Shown here: positions 1 to 8,664 of the stretch, one piece after another
Position numbering within the stretch: the stretch's first letter is position 1
Layout of the letters: every line of letters begins with the position of its first letter
Source: an uncultured Kiritimatiellota bacterium
GTDB taxonomy: Bacteria; Verrucomicrobiota; Kiritimatiellia; RFP12; UBA1067
Direction: 5' to 3'
Assembly: GCA_934635385.1 (NCBI GenBank)
Contig: CAKTZI010000007.1
Coordinates: 1 to 64,000, forward strand
DNA: 64,000 bases
The notes under the pieces: model-generated
Told to the model about the DNA's origin: nothing
Seen by the model: only the letters and a program-made list of their open reading frames with translations
Databases searched by the model: none
Translations under genes and position numbers: made by a program

Positions 1-55
1 AGCCAGTTGTCAAGGAACGAGTCCTTCTCCACCGTGAAAAAGGAACTGGTTCTAC

Positions 56-61
56 ATTATA
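56..61 (-). promoter_or_regulatory. possible promoter for a gene beyond the left edge
   Basis: The minus strand reads TATAAT here. A weak -35 (TTTTCA) lies 17 bp upstream at 79-84. Transcription would run out of the window. Positions 1-126 hold no supportable gene. Confidence 0.35.
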
Positions 62-126
62 CCTTTGCGGCTAAGCCTTGAAAACGAAGCTATGGAGATG
101 AGATACTCGTCGCGTCCAGATCTCGG

Positions 127-3100
127 CTACTCGATGCGAAGGCCGCGAAAGCGGTAGTCCGCGCGCTCCGATCCGAACGGACGAAACTGAATCGCGAGGC
201 GCGTCAGCTTTGCCGCGTCCGCCGGGACGAGCCGTCGAAGCGGAATGCGCACCGTCCGCCAGACGCCGCTTTCGACGGACGTGCCGGGCCAGACGAACCC
301 GCCGCGCTTCGCTTCGCCCGTCGCCGTCTGGTAGCCGAGCTGGAACTGCGGCACGGGCAGGGGACGCGACACGGGGCCGTGCGCCGTCTCGCCCAACGCA
401 ACGTCCAGGACGAGCGATCGGTTCGCCACATCGCCGTCCGACAACGCAAGCGGCGTCAGGAGTTCCGCCGCCGCACCCGACCAGTCGGGGGCATCCGCCG
501 CAATCCGCACACGCAGCCCCTCGTCCGTCGCCGAGGCCACATGACCGCCCCATGCGCCAACCTTCAGGTTCGCCGCCTGAAACGCGCAGACAGACGATGA
601 CACGGGCGGACGCTCCAGCGACACGGCGGCGAGCCACACGCCCTTCGTCCGACCCGTGAAGCCGAGCGAGGCAACCGCCGCGTCTAGACGCGGACTCGGC
701 TTGCGCACGACGAAAAGAGGAGTGCCGTCGCGATTGCGCCAGCCGACGAACCGCACGTCGTCCGGCGCGGACACCGAGACCGTCTCGCGCACCCCGTCCG
801 CAAACGCCAATTCACAGGTGAACAGCGCACCATCCGCCGCTGTCGGGACGGTAAACAGGAAATCGAGCGCACGCACCGCCCCGTCCGCCACGACGGGCGC
901 GACCGCACGATCGAGGCACACGCCCGACCGGTTGCCGTTCTGGTCGAAACGGATGAGGTCGAACGGCACGCCCGCCAGAACCTGCCACCCCCACGGCACG
1001 GAGGCAACGACCTTCTCCAGCGTCCCGTTGGCCACCGTACGCAAGTCGACGAACGCGACACTGTCGGGTTCGACCCAATACGGCGCAGACGAGAGGTCTG
1101 AACCGTTGTTTTCCGCCAACCATGCCGGAAGTGACGCAAAAAACGCATTTTCAGACACTTTTCCACCCCCCACCATGGGGTCTGTCCCCACATTCTGGGG
1201 GTCTGTCCCCATTTTCACGCCCGTCGCCATGGGGCCTGTCCCCACGGTTTTGGGGTCTGTCCCCACCTCGCCGCGCAGGATGACGGGGATGCCGGGCAGG
1301 AGGCGCACGAGCAGCTCGCCCCTCGCTGTACACGGCACGGGAAGCCCCGTCGTCACGTCCGTCCACCGCTGTGCCGCCGCCCCGACCGCCACGGGCAGAA
1401 GCCGCACGGCCCGTGGGGACAGGCCCCCGTTGAGGAGGATGAAACCAGACGAATTTCGCGAATTTTGTGCAGAATAGCACTCTATTTCGGGAACTTCCGT
1501 GCCCTGAAGCGCGTCCGTCAGGCGGCACACGGGGCGAATGCCGAGCCGATTCGCGATCTTGGCGTAGAATGCCCGCGCGTTCGCCGGCGCGAGCGGATGA
1601 TCGACGAAAATGACGCGCCCCTTGCCGAGCCGTCGGTTCTTCTGCTGCGGCACAAAGGCGTCCGCACGGGCCCGTCCCCACTCGTCGCGATCCAGCGCCT
1701 TGCCCACGGCGACGAGCGTACCGCCCTTCTCGACCCAGTGCCGCAGACGCGCGTTCGTCGTGTCCAACGTCGCGTCGATGCCGGCCGCCACGAGCAGCTT
1801 GACGCCCTTCAGATGATCCGCATCGAGCTGCTCCTCGAAAATCGCCTTCACCGGCAGACGCGCCGCCAGCAGCGTCTCGCCCGCCTCGCGCATGCGGATG
1901 GCATCCGTGCGCCCCTCCGCCGCGCAGAGGCGAATCGTCGACTGCGAGACAAGCACGGCGACCGTCGCGGGTACGCCACGGTTGCGCGGCGTGAAGAGGT
2001 CGTTGACGGCGGCGATGTCCCGTGCGGCGTCCTTCAGTCCGGCGAACGACTCCGGCGGCACGGACGCCGGATTGAGCGCGCAGTACGGATACTGTTCGGC
2101 CAAGCGCGCAGGGCCGTCCGGCTCCTTCCAGACGACGCTGCGGGCGCGGCGATCCCACTTGAAGTAGTACGTGCCGTTCAGTCCGCGCGCGTATTCCGCG
2201 AGGATTCGGGCGCGGTGGCTCGCGCGCGTCGCGCCGGGATAGGCTTCGCCATCGACAATCGGACGCGTCCCCGCGACCGCGAGGAGCAGCAGCGCATCCC
2301 AGGCGTCGCCGCCGCCCGTCTGCGCGACGACGAGGTCGGTCGTGCGGTTCGCGGCAAGAAGGTCGATGTCGGCGCAGATGTAGAAGCCGACGGACTGAAG
2401 CGGCTGGAAGCATGTGCGCGCCGCCGGATCGACCGCCCGGATGTCCGCCTTGCCGCGCGCCACGGCATCCGCAAAACGCGCCTGATTGAACTTACGTCGC
2501 TCGACGGCTTCCGCGACCGAGGGACGCGGCGTCGGCAGGGTCGCGAGATAGCGGCGAAAGGCCGCCTCGGCGGCAGGCGACCGGTCGTCGTAGGCCGGCT
2601 CGTTGAAAAGCTCGTAGACGAACGGCTTCACGCCATGTCGCAGCAGCTCGCGCGCGCCGCTCTGCCACATTTCACGATAGAGGGACAGGCCCTCCTCCGT
2701 GACGAGCGAATACGGCAGGAAATGGCAGTCGCCCGCCGAAAACGCGGCGGCGGACGGCGCACGCTTCGGGTCGTGGGCGAGGCCGCCATGCGACCAGCCG
2801 GCGCACGTGTAGTCCACCCAGACGGGCAGTCCGTTCTTGTAGTAGCCGGCGGCGATCGACCAGTCCAACGTGCGGTTCGCCTGCCAGAAACTCGGTTCGG
2901 GACGGTACTTGCGCATCCAGTCCGTCGGCACTTCGCCGCCCGTCGCGTTGAAGCCGAGGCGGTCAAACTGAGCCCGGTTCGGCGGCGTCTCGTAGAGCCA
3001 TTCCCAGTCTGGCGGCTCGCCGGGGAAGGCTCGGTAGTCGTCCGCCGTCGGCAGCTCGTAGATGAGGTTGCCGATCAGCTGGACGGGACGACCGTTCTCG

Positions 3101-3192
3101 ACGAATCCGCCGCCCGGCGCGAACTCGATTCCGGCGCGCGACACGAGCGCGAACGCGAAAATGAGAATTGGCTGCGGAAAAATCTTGTTCAT
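127..3192 (-). CDS. exported clan-A-like glycoside hydrolase with in-frame repeat insert
   Basis: A 1021-aa protein with a signal peptide (MNKIFPQPILIFAFALVSRA). The start at 3192 is chosen because the signal peptide begins there, although the frame is open 18 codons further upstream. The N-terminal half looks like a TIM-barrel retaining hydrolase. FNEP supplies a likely acid/base Glu near residue 198, and VDGE a likely nucleophile Glu near residue 316. A beta-galactosidase-trimerisation-like segment follows (PATVAVLVSQST), then a C-terminal beta-rich module. Residues about 643-672 consist of GTDP/GTGP peptides encoded by four GGGG-CTGT-CCCC elements and lie at a probable linker. It follows the BspA-like gene at 3306-5831 by 113 bp, matching the second surface-protein/hydrolase pair at 18-23 kb. 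Family and substrate are not assigned. Confidence 0.7.
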   Translation of the reverse strand: MNKIFPQPILIFAFALVSRAGIEFAPGGGFVENGRPVQLIGNLIYELPTADDYRAFPGEPPDWEWLYETPPNRAQFDRLGFNATGGEVPTDWMRKYRPEPSFWQANRTLDWSIAAGYYKNGLPVWVDYTCAGWSHGGLAHDPKRAPSAAAFSAGDCHFLPYSLVTEEGLSLYREMWQSGARELLRHGVKPFVYELFNEPAYDDRSPAAEAAFRRYLATLPTPRPSVAEAVERRKFNQARFADAVARGKADIRAVDPAARTCFQPLQSVGFYICADIDLLAANRTTDLVVAQTGGGDAWDALLLLAVAGTRPIVDGEAYPGATRASHRARILAEYARGLNGTYYFKWDRRARSVVWKEPDGPARLAEQYPYCALNPASVPPESFAGLKDAARDIAAVNDLFTPRNRGVPATVAVLVSQSTIRLCAAEGRTDAIRMREAGETLLAARLPVKAIFEEQLDADHLKGVKLLVAAGIDATLDTTNARLRHWVEKGGTLVAVGKALDRDEWGRARADAFVPQQKNRRLGKGRVIFVDHPLAPANARAFYAKIANRLGIRPVCRLTDALQGTEVPEIECYSAQNSRNSSGFILLNGGLSPRAVRLLPVAVGAAAQRWTDVTTGLPVPCTARGELLVRLLPGIPVILRGEVGTDPKTVGTGPMATGVKMGTDPQNVGTDPMVGGGKVSENAFFASLPAWLAENNGSDLSSAPYWVEPDSVAFVDLRTVANGTLEKVVASVPWGWQVLAGVPFDLIRFDQNGNRSGVCLDRAVAPVVADGAVRALDFLFTVPTAADGALFTCELAFADGVRETVSVSAPDDVRFVGWRNRDGTPLFVVRKPSPRLDAAVASLGFTGRTKGVWLAAVSLERPPVSSSVCAFQAANLKVGAWGGHVASATDEGLRVRIAADAPDWSGAAAELLTPLALSDGDVANRSLVLDVALGETAHGPVSRPLPVPQFQLGYQTATGEAKRGGFVWPGTSVESGVWRTVRIPLRRLVPADAAKLTRLAIQFRPFGSERADYRFRGLRIE
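1177..1264. repeat. cluster of four GGGG(T/C)CTGTCCCC elements inside a CDS
   Basis: Copies lie at 1177-1189, 1198-1210, 1231-1243 and 1252-1264, all in the same orientation. Start-to-start spacings are 21, 33 and 21, all multiples of three. On the coding strand they encode GTDP or GTGP tetrapeptides. Confidence 0.9.
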
Positions 3193-3305
3193 GAAGAAAG
3201 GGCTCACACGGAGAGACGGGGACACGGAGAAACCACATTCACCCAAACCCCGTGCCTCCGACCCTCCATGCGAGCGTTTAAAGTACCCTACCCGATCAGA
3301 CGGTC

Positions 3306-5831
3306 TTATCGGATGATGAACAGGACGCCTGTCGTGTACGCGAAGTTCGGGTTCTGCATAAGCCAGGCGACGCGGCGACCGTCCTGCGTCCGGTAGACGC
3401 CGACGACGCGGTGACCCGTCTGCTTCTTGATCTTCCGCGCGGCCGCACGTTCCTCCGACGTGAACGACCGGCAGACCGCTTTCCAGGAATCCTCCATCAT
3501 CGGCGCGTAGATCTTCACGGGCTTCGAGCCGTCTTCGCCGACCGTCCGCAACGCGAGGATATTGTCGAGCGTCTCCACGCTCGGCGCCTTGTCCGCGAAC
3601 CAGACCTCTTCGATCGGAAGGGGCTGTCCGTCCGGATAGGCATTAACCTTATTTGGCAGCTCGGCATAGAACGCCTGCGCATCCACCGTAAAGTCCCAAC
3701 TCTTTCCGAAATCAATCTTCGTCGGACCAGCCGGCATGCCGTTCTTAGCCCCCGGATTCCAGAAGAGCGTCGCCCCCAGCGATTTGAGCGTACCGTTCGT
3801 CCCGAAAGCGACGGAGGAGATGCGCGTCCAACCGTCAAAGGAACTGGCCTGAACCTCTTCCACGTTCGGAAGCAGAAGATCGCCCGTGGGGCCATCCGCT
3901 GTCGATATGCCAAACCCTCCCGCTCTCACGGTTTTCAGACCCGTCAAATCCCATTCCGACAAATCGGTCTCCAAAAACGTCGCACTCCCAAAGCTGCGCG
4001 TCTTGACATCTTGACCAATGCTCGTCAGTTTCGGCGCGTTCAGCACGATGCGTGACGCTTTTGAACCGCCCAGCATAAAGCCATAATCGCCGAAGTTGCC
4101 CGTCAGTTCAGGACAGTTGAACACATAATTTTCCAGATTGTAAGACCCGTTGAACAACTGACCGCCAACGGTTCTCAGCGTCTGAGGCGCGTAAAAAGAA
4201 GTCACTTTGGCCGGGATCGAACCAAACGCCTGCCACGACAACTGAACGATCGACCACCGCTCGTCCTCGTTGCCAACAGCCCCCTTCGTGTAAATCGGCC
4301 CCGAAAGGTTCAACTCGCCCGATTGGCTGGCATTCATCGACCCTGCCACCTTGGGAATGCTCAATTCGCGCGCATTCGCGGTCGTCTCGACAGGAAGCGT
4401 CCAATAGCCGTCCGAAATCGTCGCGGCCTCCGCATCATACTCCCACGCATGGGAAAAGCACACGTAAAGCGATGAGGATGACGTCGCCTTGAATGTAAAA
4501 GAATTTTCGGGGGGGGGGGGGGTACCATTCGGAAGCTTGCCTTCCCACGAAACGAGCGTCGTCGCCTTTTCGGGGATTGCCTTCACGGCGACCTCCGTGC
4601 CAACGGGAACTTCGCCATCCTCGACGACTTTGCCATCTGCGGAAATCTCCCACGAGTCTCCATACTGAGCCTGAGAGCGCGAAGTGACCGTGATCTTGCT
4701 CATGACGCCCATGGCGGCAAGATCGACCGTGCCGATGTACTGGGCGTTCCTCGTCTGGAAAACCATTGAATCGACCACGCCAAACGGAGCATCCCAATCC
4801 GGGTGAGCAGCCTTAAAGGCGGCAATTTCGTCTTCCGTCAGCGGCGTTGCGGCCGCGCGGATATCCGCCCACTCCTCCGTGTCCGGCACATAGAAGACCA
4901 TCGACTTCTCTCCTTGGCTGACACCAAAGGTAATCTCCTCCGTTGCGAAAACAGGAACCGAACCCGTCATCCACACACGCTTCAGATTGCCGGCGTTGAT
5001 TGCGTTCTGAGCAAACGAACATCCTTTTGCGCACCCCAGCACAATCTCTTCGCACGACGCATTAAGAGCCTTTTCGCCAACGCTCGTCAGCGTGTTGTAG
5101 CGGTTTCCCCATTCCATCCGCGTATAGTTGGCCTGTCCGAACGCCGAGTTTCCAATTGTCTTCAATCTCGGCAACTTCATCGTGCCATACGGATAGTTCG
5201 GCCAGGGGAGCGCGAGTCCGCCAATATCCTCAACACCCGTCCAATCCCATGCGCTCACGTCAACCTTTTCAAACTTGCTGAGCGCATACTGGTCTACATA
5301 CGTGCAACTTGGCACCTTGAGGTGAAGCGTGACCCAGCTCCGCCCCGAAGTCCCATTCGGGAGAGCCGTCAAAAGCGGACAGTCAAACGTCGCCTCGATC
5401 TTCTCGTCCGAAGGAATGTCATAGTCAAAGATCTTTCCGTCGATCGTGACCAGTTCCCTGGGCGCAACAAATGTCCGCATGGGAGAGGTCGGCGCCTCCG
5501 TCCGACGAAAGCACGAGCCCTTAAACCGCTCAATCGTCCAAGCGTTTCCACCGCTGTCGGAAACCGTCTCCGAAAGGTCCAGCGTCGCGCCGCCGACAAT
5601 CGCCCCGTCCCGCAGCACGTAGGCATCGCCGGGCGTGCCTTTGCCGATGGCGAGCGTGTGGTTCGCCTGATCGACGACCGAGACGTTCAGCACCCAGTCG
5701 GTCGAACGGCCGACCGCGTTGTTGTTCGAGATGACGCTTTCCTCGGACAGGTAGACCCAGGGCGAAGCGTCGCCGCAGGCGGCAAGCGCAGCCGTGGCCG
5801 CCGCGATTCCTACGATGAATGACTTTTTCAT
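3306..5831 (-). CDS. BspA-like leucine-rich-repeat surface (lipo)protein with poly-C tract
   Basis: An 841-aa exported protein. The N-terminus has a signal peptide ending in a lipobox-like LAAC (ATAALAACGD), so it may be lipid-anchored; plain cleavage is also possible. The body carries irregular LRR_5/BspA-type segments such as LRTVGGQLFNGSYNLENYVF and ALNASCEEIVLG, as in adhesive or surface-exposed proteins of gut bacteria. It ends in LFIIR, like LLLIR in its paralogue at 20704-23328. A run of 14 C residues on the coding strand encodes TPPPPE near residues 436-440. Purine-rich AAGGAAAGGAAA lies just upstream of the ATG, and a TACACT -10-like hexamer lies at 5863-5868. The ligand is unknown. 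Confidence 0.7.
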   Translation of the reverse strand: MKKSFIVGIAAATAALAACGDASPWVYLSEESVISNNNAVGRSTDWVLNVSVVDQANHTLAIGKGTPGDAYVLRDGAIVGGATLDLSETVSDSGGNAWTIERFKGSCFRRTEAPTSPMRTFVAPRELVTIDGKIFDYDIPSDEKIEATFDCPLLTALPNGTSGRSWVTLHLKVPSCTYVDQYALSKFEKVDVSAWDWTGVEDIGGLALPWPNYPYGTMKLPRLKTIGNSAFGQANYTRMEWGNRYNTLTSVGEKALNASCEEIVLGCAKGCSFAQNAINAGNLKRVWMTGSVPVFATEEITFGVSQGEKSMVFYVPDTEEWADIRAAATPLTEDEIAAFKAAHPDWDAPFGVVDSMVFQTRNAQYIGTVDLAAMGVMSKITVTSRSQAQYGDSWEISADGKVVEDGEVPVGTEVAVKAIPEKATTLVSWEGKLPNGTPPPPENSFTFKATSSSSLYVCFSHAWEYDAEAATISDGYWTLPVETTANARELSIPKVAGSMNASQSGELNLSGPIYTKGAVGNEDERWSIVQLSWQAFGSIPAKVTSFYAPQTLRTVGGQLFNGSYNLENYVFNCPELTGNFGDYGFMLGGSKASRIVLNAPKLTSIGQDVKTRSFGSATFLETDLSEWDLTGLKTVRAGGFGISTADGPTGDLLLPNVEEVQASSFDGWTRISSVAFGTNGTLKSLGATLFWNPGAKNGMPAGPTKIDFGKSWDFTVDAQAFYAELPNKVNAYPDGQPLPIEEVWFADKAPSVETLDNILALRTVGEDGSKPVKIYAPMMEDSWKAVCRSFTSEERAAARKIKKQTGHRVVGVYRTQDGRRVAWLMQNPNFAYTTGVLFIIR
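4509..4522. repeat. 14-base G/C homopolymer inside surface-protein gene
   Basis: Fourteen consecutive G on plus (C on the coding strand). Slippage by one base would shift frame near residue 440 and remove about half of the protein. This is a candidate contingency locus, though an assembly length error cannot be excluded. Confidence 0.9.
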
Positions 5832-6013
5832 GGTGTTTTCCTTTCCTTTGTGTTTTGCGTGTAGTGTAGCACTCTTTTGTTAAGGAATTATGAACGATTG
5901 GTTAAAACATTGTATTTAAGCACTCATTTAATTTCCGCAGTGAAGTATAGCATATTCGGGTGCCTGAACGCAACGGAGCATGCCGGGCGACCACGTTCTA
6001 GGCGTTTCCGGGA

Positions 6014-6058
6014 GTCCGCCCGCGACACATGCCGTTCATGGCACGTGTCGCGACGGAC
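6014..6058. repeat. REP-like long hairpin in 268-bp intergenic region
   Basis: The arms CGCGACACaTGCC (6021-6033) and GGCAcGTGTCGCG (6040-6052) pair around a 6-nt loop, and outer GTCCG/CGGAC pairs extend the stem. The preceding CGGGAG resembles the tag of the hairpin family at 26.87 and 38.4 kb. It lies downstream of the acyl-CoA synthetase gene but has no U tract, so it is not a classical terminator. The rest of 5832-6099 shows no gene. Confidence 0.6.
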
Positions 6059-6099
6059 GGCGCGAAGTCATGCGAATGTACGTCGCCAATCCTGCGCGC

Positions 6100-8409
6100 T
6101 TACAGCTTGTTGCGCTGGATCTTGCCGCTGATCGTCTTCGGCAGGTCGTCGCGGAAGACGACAATGCGCGGATACTTGTACGGCGCGGTGTGCGACTTCA
6201 CGTAGTTCTGCACGTCCTTCTTCAGCTCCTCCGACGGCTCCGTGCCCTTCACGAGGTGGATCGTCGCCTTGACGACCTGTCCGCGCACGGGGTCGGGCGC
6301 CGCCGAGACGCCGCATTCCAGCACGTAGGGCAGCTCCATGATGACGTTCTCGATCTCCGCCGGGCCGATCCGGTAGCCGGACGACTTGATCACGTCGTCG
6401 GCGCGGCCGACGTAGTGGTAGTAGCCGTCCTCGTCCTTCCACGCGAGGTCGCCCGTGTGGTAGACGCCGCCGCGCCAGGCCTCGTCCGTCTTCTCCTTGT
6501 CCTTGTAGTAGCCGAGGAAGATGCCGGGGTGCGCATGGTCGCGCGGCGTGCGGACGACGATCTCGCCGTGTTCGCCGGGCGTGACGCTCTGGCAGTTCTC
6601 GTCCACGAGGTCGATGCCGTAGTCGGGCACGGGCTTGCCCATCGAGCCGAGCTTGAGCTTGTCGCCCACGAGGTTCGCGAGCGCGAGCGTCGTCTCGGTC
6701 TGGCCGAAGCCCTCGTAGATCTTGAGGCCCGTCGACTTCTCGAACTGCACGAACACCTCCGGGTTCAGGGCCTCGCCCGCCGTCGTCGCGTGGCGGATGG
6801 ACGAGAGGTCGTACTTCGAGATGTCCTCCTTGATGAGCATGCGGTACATCGTCGGCGGCGCGCAGAACGTCGTGATCCTGTACTTCGCGAACATCGGCAG
6901 GATCTTCTCCGCGTCGAAGCGCGTGAAGTCGTAGGTGAAGACCGCGCCCTCGCAGAGCCACTGGCCGTAGAGCTTGCCCCAAAGCGCCTTGCCCCAGCCC
7001 GTCTCGGAGATCGTGAAGTGCAGGCCGTCCGGCTCGACGAGGTGCCAGTACTTCGCCGTCACGTAGTGGCCGAGCGCGTAGGTGTAGCTGTGCAGGGCCA
7101 TCTTCGGGTAGCTCGTCGTGCCGCTCGTGAAGAACATGAGCATCGGGTCGCTGCCGCCCGGCGCGTCGCTCGGCCGCACGTAGACGGACGAGTAGCCGTG
7201 TATCTCGCTGTCGTAGGCGCGCCAGCCCGGGCGCTTGCCGTTGACGAGGACCTTGATGAGGGATGAGGGATGAGATGTGGGGGATGAGGGTTGAGACAGG
7301 AGTTCCTTCTCCGCCTGTTCGGCCTGCTCGGCCGTCGAGCCGTCCGCCGTGCAGAAGATCGCCTTCACGTCGCCGGCCTTGAAGCGGTAGGTGAAGTCGT
7401 GCGTCATGAGCTGGTTCGTCGCGGGAATGACGACCGCGCCGACCTTGTGGCACGCGAGGACGACCGGCCAGAACTGGTAGTGCCGCTTCAGGACGAGCAT
7501 CACCTTGTCGCCCTTGCCGATGCCGAGCGCGGTCAGGTAGTTCGCCGCGCGGTTCGAGTCCTCCGCCATGTCCTTGAACGTGAAGCGGCGCTCCGTCATG
7601 TGATCCGAGACGTGCAGCATCGCCAGCCGCTCCGGGTCGCGCCGCGCGATCTCATCGACGATGTCGAAGGCGAAGTTGAAGTGCTCCGTGTTCTTGAAGG
7701 AGATGTGCTTCAGGCAGCCCGCCTCGTCCTCCTCGACGTCGACGAACCGCTGCACCGCCTTCGGCGCGACGGCCGGCTGGAGCCGGTGGAAGATCGCCTG
7801 GGCCGTCGGCAGCGAGACCTCCTCGCCGTCCGCCGACATGATCATCGCGAGGAACGTGCAGGGCTTGCCGCCGACGGCGATCATCCCGTGCGGCACGGAC
7901 GAGCGGTAGAACGCCGAGTCGCCCGCCTTCAGCGTCTCCTCGTGGTCGCCGACCTTGAGGCGCATCTCGCCGCTCAGGATGTAGTCGTACTCCTGGCCTC
8001 CGTGCGTCGAGGTCGCGATCGGGCGGCTCTGCAGCGCCGGGTCGTAGTCGTACGTCACGAAGTAGGGCGTCGCCTGTCGGTTGCGGAAGAGGGCCGCCAT
8101 GTTGCGGATCTCGATGCCCGCCTCGCGCGCCGTCACGACGCCCTCTCCGGCGCGCGTGACCTGCAGGTCGGCGAGCTTCGCCGTGCGACCTTCCAGGAGC
8201 GCCATCAGGTCGACGCCGAAGACGAGCGCGCACTTGTGCAGGAAGGAGAACGGCGGATCGCTCTCGGCCGCCTCGATCGCGCGGCACTCCGCCTCCGTCA
8301 CGCCCGTCCGCGCCGCCAGCTCGGCTTGCGTCAGGCCCTCGATCTCGCGCATTTCGCGGACGCGGGCCGCGATGCCCCTGAGCGTTTCCTGTGTTTCGAC
8401 CGTATTCAT
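6100..8409 (-). CDS. XRE-HTH / cupin / AMP-forming acyl-CoA synthetase fusion
   Basis: A 769-aa cytoplasmic protein of three parts. Residues about 10-70 are an XRE-type helix-turn-helix (GLTQAELAARTGVTEAE). About 95-210 are a cupin with GQEYDYILSGEM and SSVPHGMI. About 240-769 are an ANL-family ligase with FTSGTT-SYPK, YEGFGQTETT, HTGDL, GRADDVIKSSGYRIGP and the C-terminal lysine motif PKTISGKI. It should activate a carboxylic acid to its acyl-CoA via an acyl-AMP. The first two domains resemble standalone cupin regulators, so it may sense its substrate or product. A branched-chain-amino-acid attenuator (8464-8664) precedes it, which suggests isobutyrate, isovalerate or 2-methylbutyrate as substrate; this is inference. 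Residues about 372-384 (PSSPTSHPSSL) are encoded by an intruding tandem array. Confidence 0.85.
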   Translation of the reverse strand: MNTVETQETLRGIAARVREMREIEGLTQAELAARTGVTEAECRAIEAAESDPPFSFLHKCALVFGVDLMALLEGRTAKLADLQVTRAGEGVVTAREAGIEIRNMAALFRNRQATPYFVTYDYDPALQSRPIATSTHGGQEYDYILSGEMRLKVGDHEETLKAGDSAFYRSSVPHGMIAVGGKPCTFLAMIMSADGEEVSLPTAQAIFHRLQPAVAPKAVQRFVDVEEDEAGCLKHISFKNTEHFNFAFDIVDEIARRDPERLAMLHVSDHMTERRFTFKDMAEDSNRAANYLTALGIGKGDKVMLVLKRHYQFWPVVLACHKVGAVVIPATNQLMTHDFTYRFKAGDVKAIFCTADGSTAEQAEQAEKELLSQPSSPTSHPSSLIKVLVNGKRPGWRAYDSEIHGYSSVYVRPSDAPGGSDPMLMFFTSGTTSYPKMALHSYTYALGHYVTAKYWHLVEPDGLHFTISETGWGKALWGKLYGQWLCEGAVFTYDFTRFDAEKILPMFAKYRITTFCAPPTMYRMLIKEDISKYDLSSIRHATTAGEALNPEVFVQFEKSTGLKIYEGFGQTETTLALANLVGDKLKLGSMGKPVPDYGIDLVDENCQSVTPGEHGEIVVRTPRDHAHPGIFLGYYKDKEKTDEAWRGGVYHTGDLAWKDEDGYYHYVGRADDVIKSSGYRIGPAEIENVIMELPYVLECGVSAAPDPVRGQVVKATIHLVKGTEPSEELKKDVQNYVKSHTAPYKYPRIVVFRDDLPKTISGKIQRNKL
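7256..7293. repeat. degenerate GATGAGG(GA) tandem array inside the acyl-CoA synthetase CDS
   Basis: Plus strand shows repeated GATGAGGGATGAG units, the same phrase as in the gap at 48474-48511. It stays in frame and encodes a Ser/Pro-rich loop between adenylation-domain strands. Confidence 0.7.
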
Positions 8410-8463
8410 TTCGTCTGCTTTCTTTCTTGTTTTCTTGTTCGGTTTCCCGTCTTGTCTCTTAAA

Positions 8464-8495
8464 TCAAAACGACCCCTCTCGTCATCCGAGCGGGG
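8464..8495 (-). terminator. attenuator terminator of the branched-chain leader
   Basis: On the minus strand CCCC-g-CTCG pairs with CGAG-a-GGGG around a 5-nt loop, followed by TCGTTTTGATTT. The 5' arm CCCCGC can alternatively pair with GCGGGG in the end of the leader-peptide ORF, giving an antiterminator. It lies 55 nt before the acyl-CoA synthetase start. Confidence 0.75.
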
Positions 8496-8525
8496 CCGTT
8501 AGCTTGCTTGACGTGAACCTTCACC

Positions 8526-8609
8526 TCAACGACAGCCAACAACCCCGCGACTAATAATAATCGCGGCAATGTTCAGCTCGAGGCCAAGGTTCATGTTCAT
8601 CGTGTTCAT
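8526..8609 (-). CDS. branched-chain amino acid leader peptide (attenuation control)
   Basis: A 27-codon ORF whose second half reads NIAAIIISRGVVG, with three consecutive Ile codons, a Val pair, and Leu codons upstream (NLGLEL). This is the hallmark of ilv/leu-type leader peptides, in which ribosome stalling on uncharged Ile-, Val- or Leu-tRNA controls a downstream terminator. A consensus-like promoter (8635-8664) begins transcription about 20 nt upstream. The terminator (8464-8495) and an antiterminator-capable GCGGGG lie downstream. The Ile codons sit within a CCGCGA/TCGCGG hairpin (8545-8566). The gene it precedes is the XRE-cupin-acyl-CoA synthetase rather than ilvB, ilvC or leuA, which is unexpected. 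The purine-rich AGAAG just before ATG is a modest ribosome-binding site. Confidence 0.85.
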   Translation of the reverse strand: MNTMNMNLGLELNIAAIIISRGVVGCR

Positions 8610-8634
8610 GTCTTCTTTTGCAGAAACGGCGCGT

Positions 8635-8664
8635 ATGATACCAAATCGGATTGTCACCTGTCAA
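8635..8664 (-). promoter_or_regulatory. promoter of the branched-chain attenuator
   Basis: TTGACA (8659-8664), an 18-bp spacer and TATCAT (8635-8640) on the minus strand. It overlaps the last codons of the GH2 gene, so the attenuated transcript starts independently of the hydrolase operon. Confidence 0.75.
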
